Below are positions 28,969-30,454 of a stretch of 30,454 bases of DNA, in pieces (position 1 is the first letter of the stretch; each line of letters starts with the position of its first letter). Both the position numbers and the translations under genes were made by a program. This DNA comes from JACQQW01 sp964520655 (GTDB lineage Bacteria; Omnitrophota; Gorgyraeia; Zapsychrales; Fredricksoniimonadaceae): assembly GCA_964520655.1 (NCBI GenBank), contig CAZFNI010000023.1, positions 1 to 30,454 of the forward strand, given 5' to 3'. The notes under the pieces were generated by a model that worked only from the letters and a program-made list of their open reading frames with translations, was not told where the DNA came from and did no database searches.

Positions 28969-30454
28969 TTATTTCGATAAGATCTCTTCTAATTTTTCAA
29001 TCTTTTGCGCAATAGCGTTGCGTCGATTCTTTAGATAGTCCCCATCCCTATTAAAATTTTGATGGGTTTTAATGATATTTTCATCCATGGTCAATAATTG
29101 GATACTTTCCTTAAACTCGCTACTAAGTTTGTCCTCTAGCCCTTTAGCTTTGATGATCTGGAGCTTATTGAGAAGCAATTGGATGTATTCATAGTCCTCC
29201 ATCCCATCCCGGAATATTTCCATTCTCAAAGAGACTAGAGGAGAATCTTTCCCTGGATAAAAGAGTAAACCATTGCCGTTTTGCTTCCATTTGGAATTTT
29301 TGGCATTTTTGAAGGGATCCTCGGTTGGCCACCAATTAACGCACCAATATAGGAATCCACGGATGTCATATTTCCAGCATATCCAGGGTATGATGCGGTA
29401 GTCAATGGAATCATAGTCCATGGCAAGATTTGGGCTCCCCGTACCGCTGGGGCCGGAAATATACATCCACATTTCAATGCCCATCGCCTGGAGTTTGCGC
29501 ATTTTTTCTTCATTGAAATCATCTATTTGAAATGTCCAAATATCAATGTCTTTACCCCAGTCAGGGTGTTTCAGCGGATCCCAGAGGCCGTGATAACACA
29601 CCATGTTCTTTAGCCCTGGGTAGGCGCGATGGATCATGGAAGCCACTTTTGGAACTACAGGATTGCCGATGTCTCCTTCATCCCAGGTGTAGATATAGGT
29701 GTAATCCAGCAATTTGTTGAATTTAAGGACTTCACCATAGGTCCTGTATGTGGAAAAGAGTTCTTCTATAGAGGCTTTATCTTTCGGCCAATTGTTCTCA
29801 AAGGTGCCTCCATGTCGGCCTATAGCAAAGTTGTTTAAGCCTAAGACACGGTAGCGGTCAATGTTGGATAATTGCCACTGCGATGTCGGATCAATGTTTA
29901 AGATGGGGTTCATGCGGTATTTCAGCATGGTAATGATATATTGGTCGTTTAAGGCATCCAACCGCGCATGCCATGCTTCGTTGGACTCTTCATCCCCTTG
30001 TGGGTAACGTACTTTGGTGATATGCCCGTAGAAATCAAAAGCTGTTTTAAGAGTGCTTTCTGTCGGTAATGAAAAATCATAGACATGCAGGCTTATTGGG
30101 ATCTTTTGCTCTGTCAACTCTTCGGCTTCAAGTAAGATCGTCCCCGCGTAGTCCCCTTTGGGTGTCTGTGGCGGTACATAGACAGTGATCCAGAAAGGTT
30201 GGACTAGATCTTTTTTGATCTCGTAAGATCTTTTCGGGATCAAGGGGTCTGGCCATAGCCCTACAAATTTTACAGGATAATATGGGGTGATCGTTTGCAC
30301 ATAGCCTTCCATGCGGCTGGAAAGATTAGCGCGATCTAATTTAGAACCTGTCTTGGCGTCAACCAGATCAGAAAATTTTATGGTAAGACCGGTCAGGTCT
30401 TTGGGCGATTGGATAACGATCTGGAAAGATTCATATTCATTGCCCGCAGCTGCG
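28969..30454 (-). CDS. DUF4091 glycosidase-like protein, 5' end outside window
   Basis: At least 494 residues are visible; the frame is open to the window edge, with AAAGNEYESFQIVIQSPKDL near position 30420, so the true start is beyond 30454 and the ATG at 30312 is internal. The N-terminal visible part is a beta-sandwich typical of proteins paired with DUF4091. The middle reads as a glycosidase-like barrel (YTYIYTWDEGDIGN with a candidate acid, IRGFLYWCVNWW), and the C-terminal part has GLLFYPG and LRMEIFRDGMEDYEYIQLL, the DUF4091 hallmark. Such proteins are thought to cut or bind polysaccharides, but no substrate is known to me. No stop or frameshift breaks it. It leads the AlgJ-AlgI operon. 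Confidence 0.82.
   Translation of the reverse strand, partial: AAAGNEYESFQIVIQSPKDLTGLTIKFSDLVDAKTGSKLDRANLSSRMEGYVQTITPYYPVKFVGLWPDPLIPKRSYEIKKDLVQPFWITVYVPPQTPKGDYAGTILLEAEELTEQKIPISLHVYDFSLPTESTLKTAFDFYGHITKVRYPQGDEESNEAWHARLDALNDQYIITMLKYRMNPILNIDPTSQWQLSNIDRYRVLGLNNFAIGRHGGTFENNWPKDKASIEELFSTYRTYGEVLKFNKLLDYTYIYTWDEGDIGNPVVPKVASMIHRAYPGLKNMVCYHGLWDPLKHPDWGKDIDIWTFQIDDFNEEKMRKLQAMGIEMWMYISGPSGTGSPNLAMDYDSIDYRIIPWICWKYDIRGFLYWCVNWWPTEDPFKNAKNSKWKQNGNGLLFYPGKDSPLVSLRMEIFRDGMEDYEYIQLLLNKLQIIKAKGLEDKLSSEFKESIQLLTMDENIIKTHQNFNRDGDYLKNRRNAIAQKIEKLEEILSK

Noticed and set aside
1..30454. tRNA or rRNA genes, CRISPR arrays, insertion sequences, attachment sites
   Set aside because: I looked for cloverleaf ends, regularly spaced repeats, transposase motifs and flanking inverted repeats and saw none.

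Overview
The window looks like a chromosomal segment of an uncultivated diderm (Gram-negative-type) bacterium. Exosortase, EpsI and PEP-CTERM signals, minor pilins, AlgI/AlgJ-like O-acetylation genes and a lipoprotein all point to an outer-membrane lineage. The mix resembles Omnitrophota or related PVC/deltaproteobacteria-like genomes, but that placement is inference; no marker gene here fixes it.

Region 1 (1-9886, + strand) is one tightly packed run of genes with 1-base or 4-base overlaps. It holds the end of an aspartokinase whose kinase part and ACT-domain part are separated by an in-frame stop, then citramalate synthase (cimA), valyl-tRNA synthetase (valS), nicotinate-nucleotide pyrophosphorylase (nadC), an exported helical-repeat protein, and the FAD, 2Fe-2S and molybdenum subunits of a xanthine-dehydrogenase-type molybdenum hydroxylase.

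Region 2 (9893-13694) holds a small lipoprotein, a MocA-like molybdopterin cytidylyltransferase on the - strand, a membrane coiled-coil protein, a cyclophilin with two plausible starts, an XdhC-type maturation factor, a PNPOx-like flavin-barrel protein and a YgjP-type metallopeptidase. mocA and xdhC serve the molybdenum hydroxylase of region 1.

Region 3 (13729-30454, - strand, read from high to low coordinates) is a cell-surface and exopolysaccharide region. It starts with a DUF4091 glycosidase-like protein (cut by the window end), an AlgJ/DHHW-like protein and an MBOAT O-acyltransferase. Next come a promoter, a class-I cyclic-di-GMP riboswitch and an intrinsic terminator controlling a secreted parallel beta-helix protein with a threonine-rich tail. 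A minor-pilin trio (PilV/PilW/PilX-like) then runs by overlapping genes into a polysaccharide deacetylase, a GT2 glycosyltransferase, an exosortase and EpsI. A separate promoter with a long leader drives an unusual protein: a signal peptide plus a complete PEP-CTERM sorting signal fused to a phosphoglycosyl transferase. A stand-alone PEP-CTERM protein and a strong terminator follow. Last come a membrane protein, a TPR protein, a small PCP_red-like protein and a second GT2 enzyme.

The most interesting points are the PEP-CTERM/phosphoglycosyl-transferase fusion beside an exosortase, the c-di-GMP riboswitch ahead of a surface protein in the same neighbourhood, and the split aspartokinase. Several first genes also have a -10 box only 6-8 bases from the ATG and no Shine-Dalgarno, suggesting leaderless transcripts.
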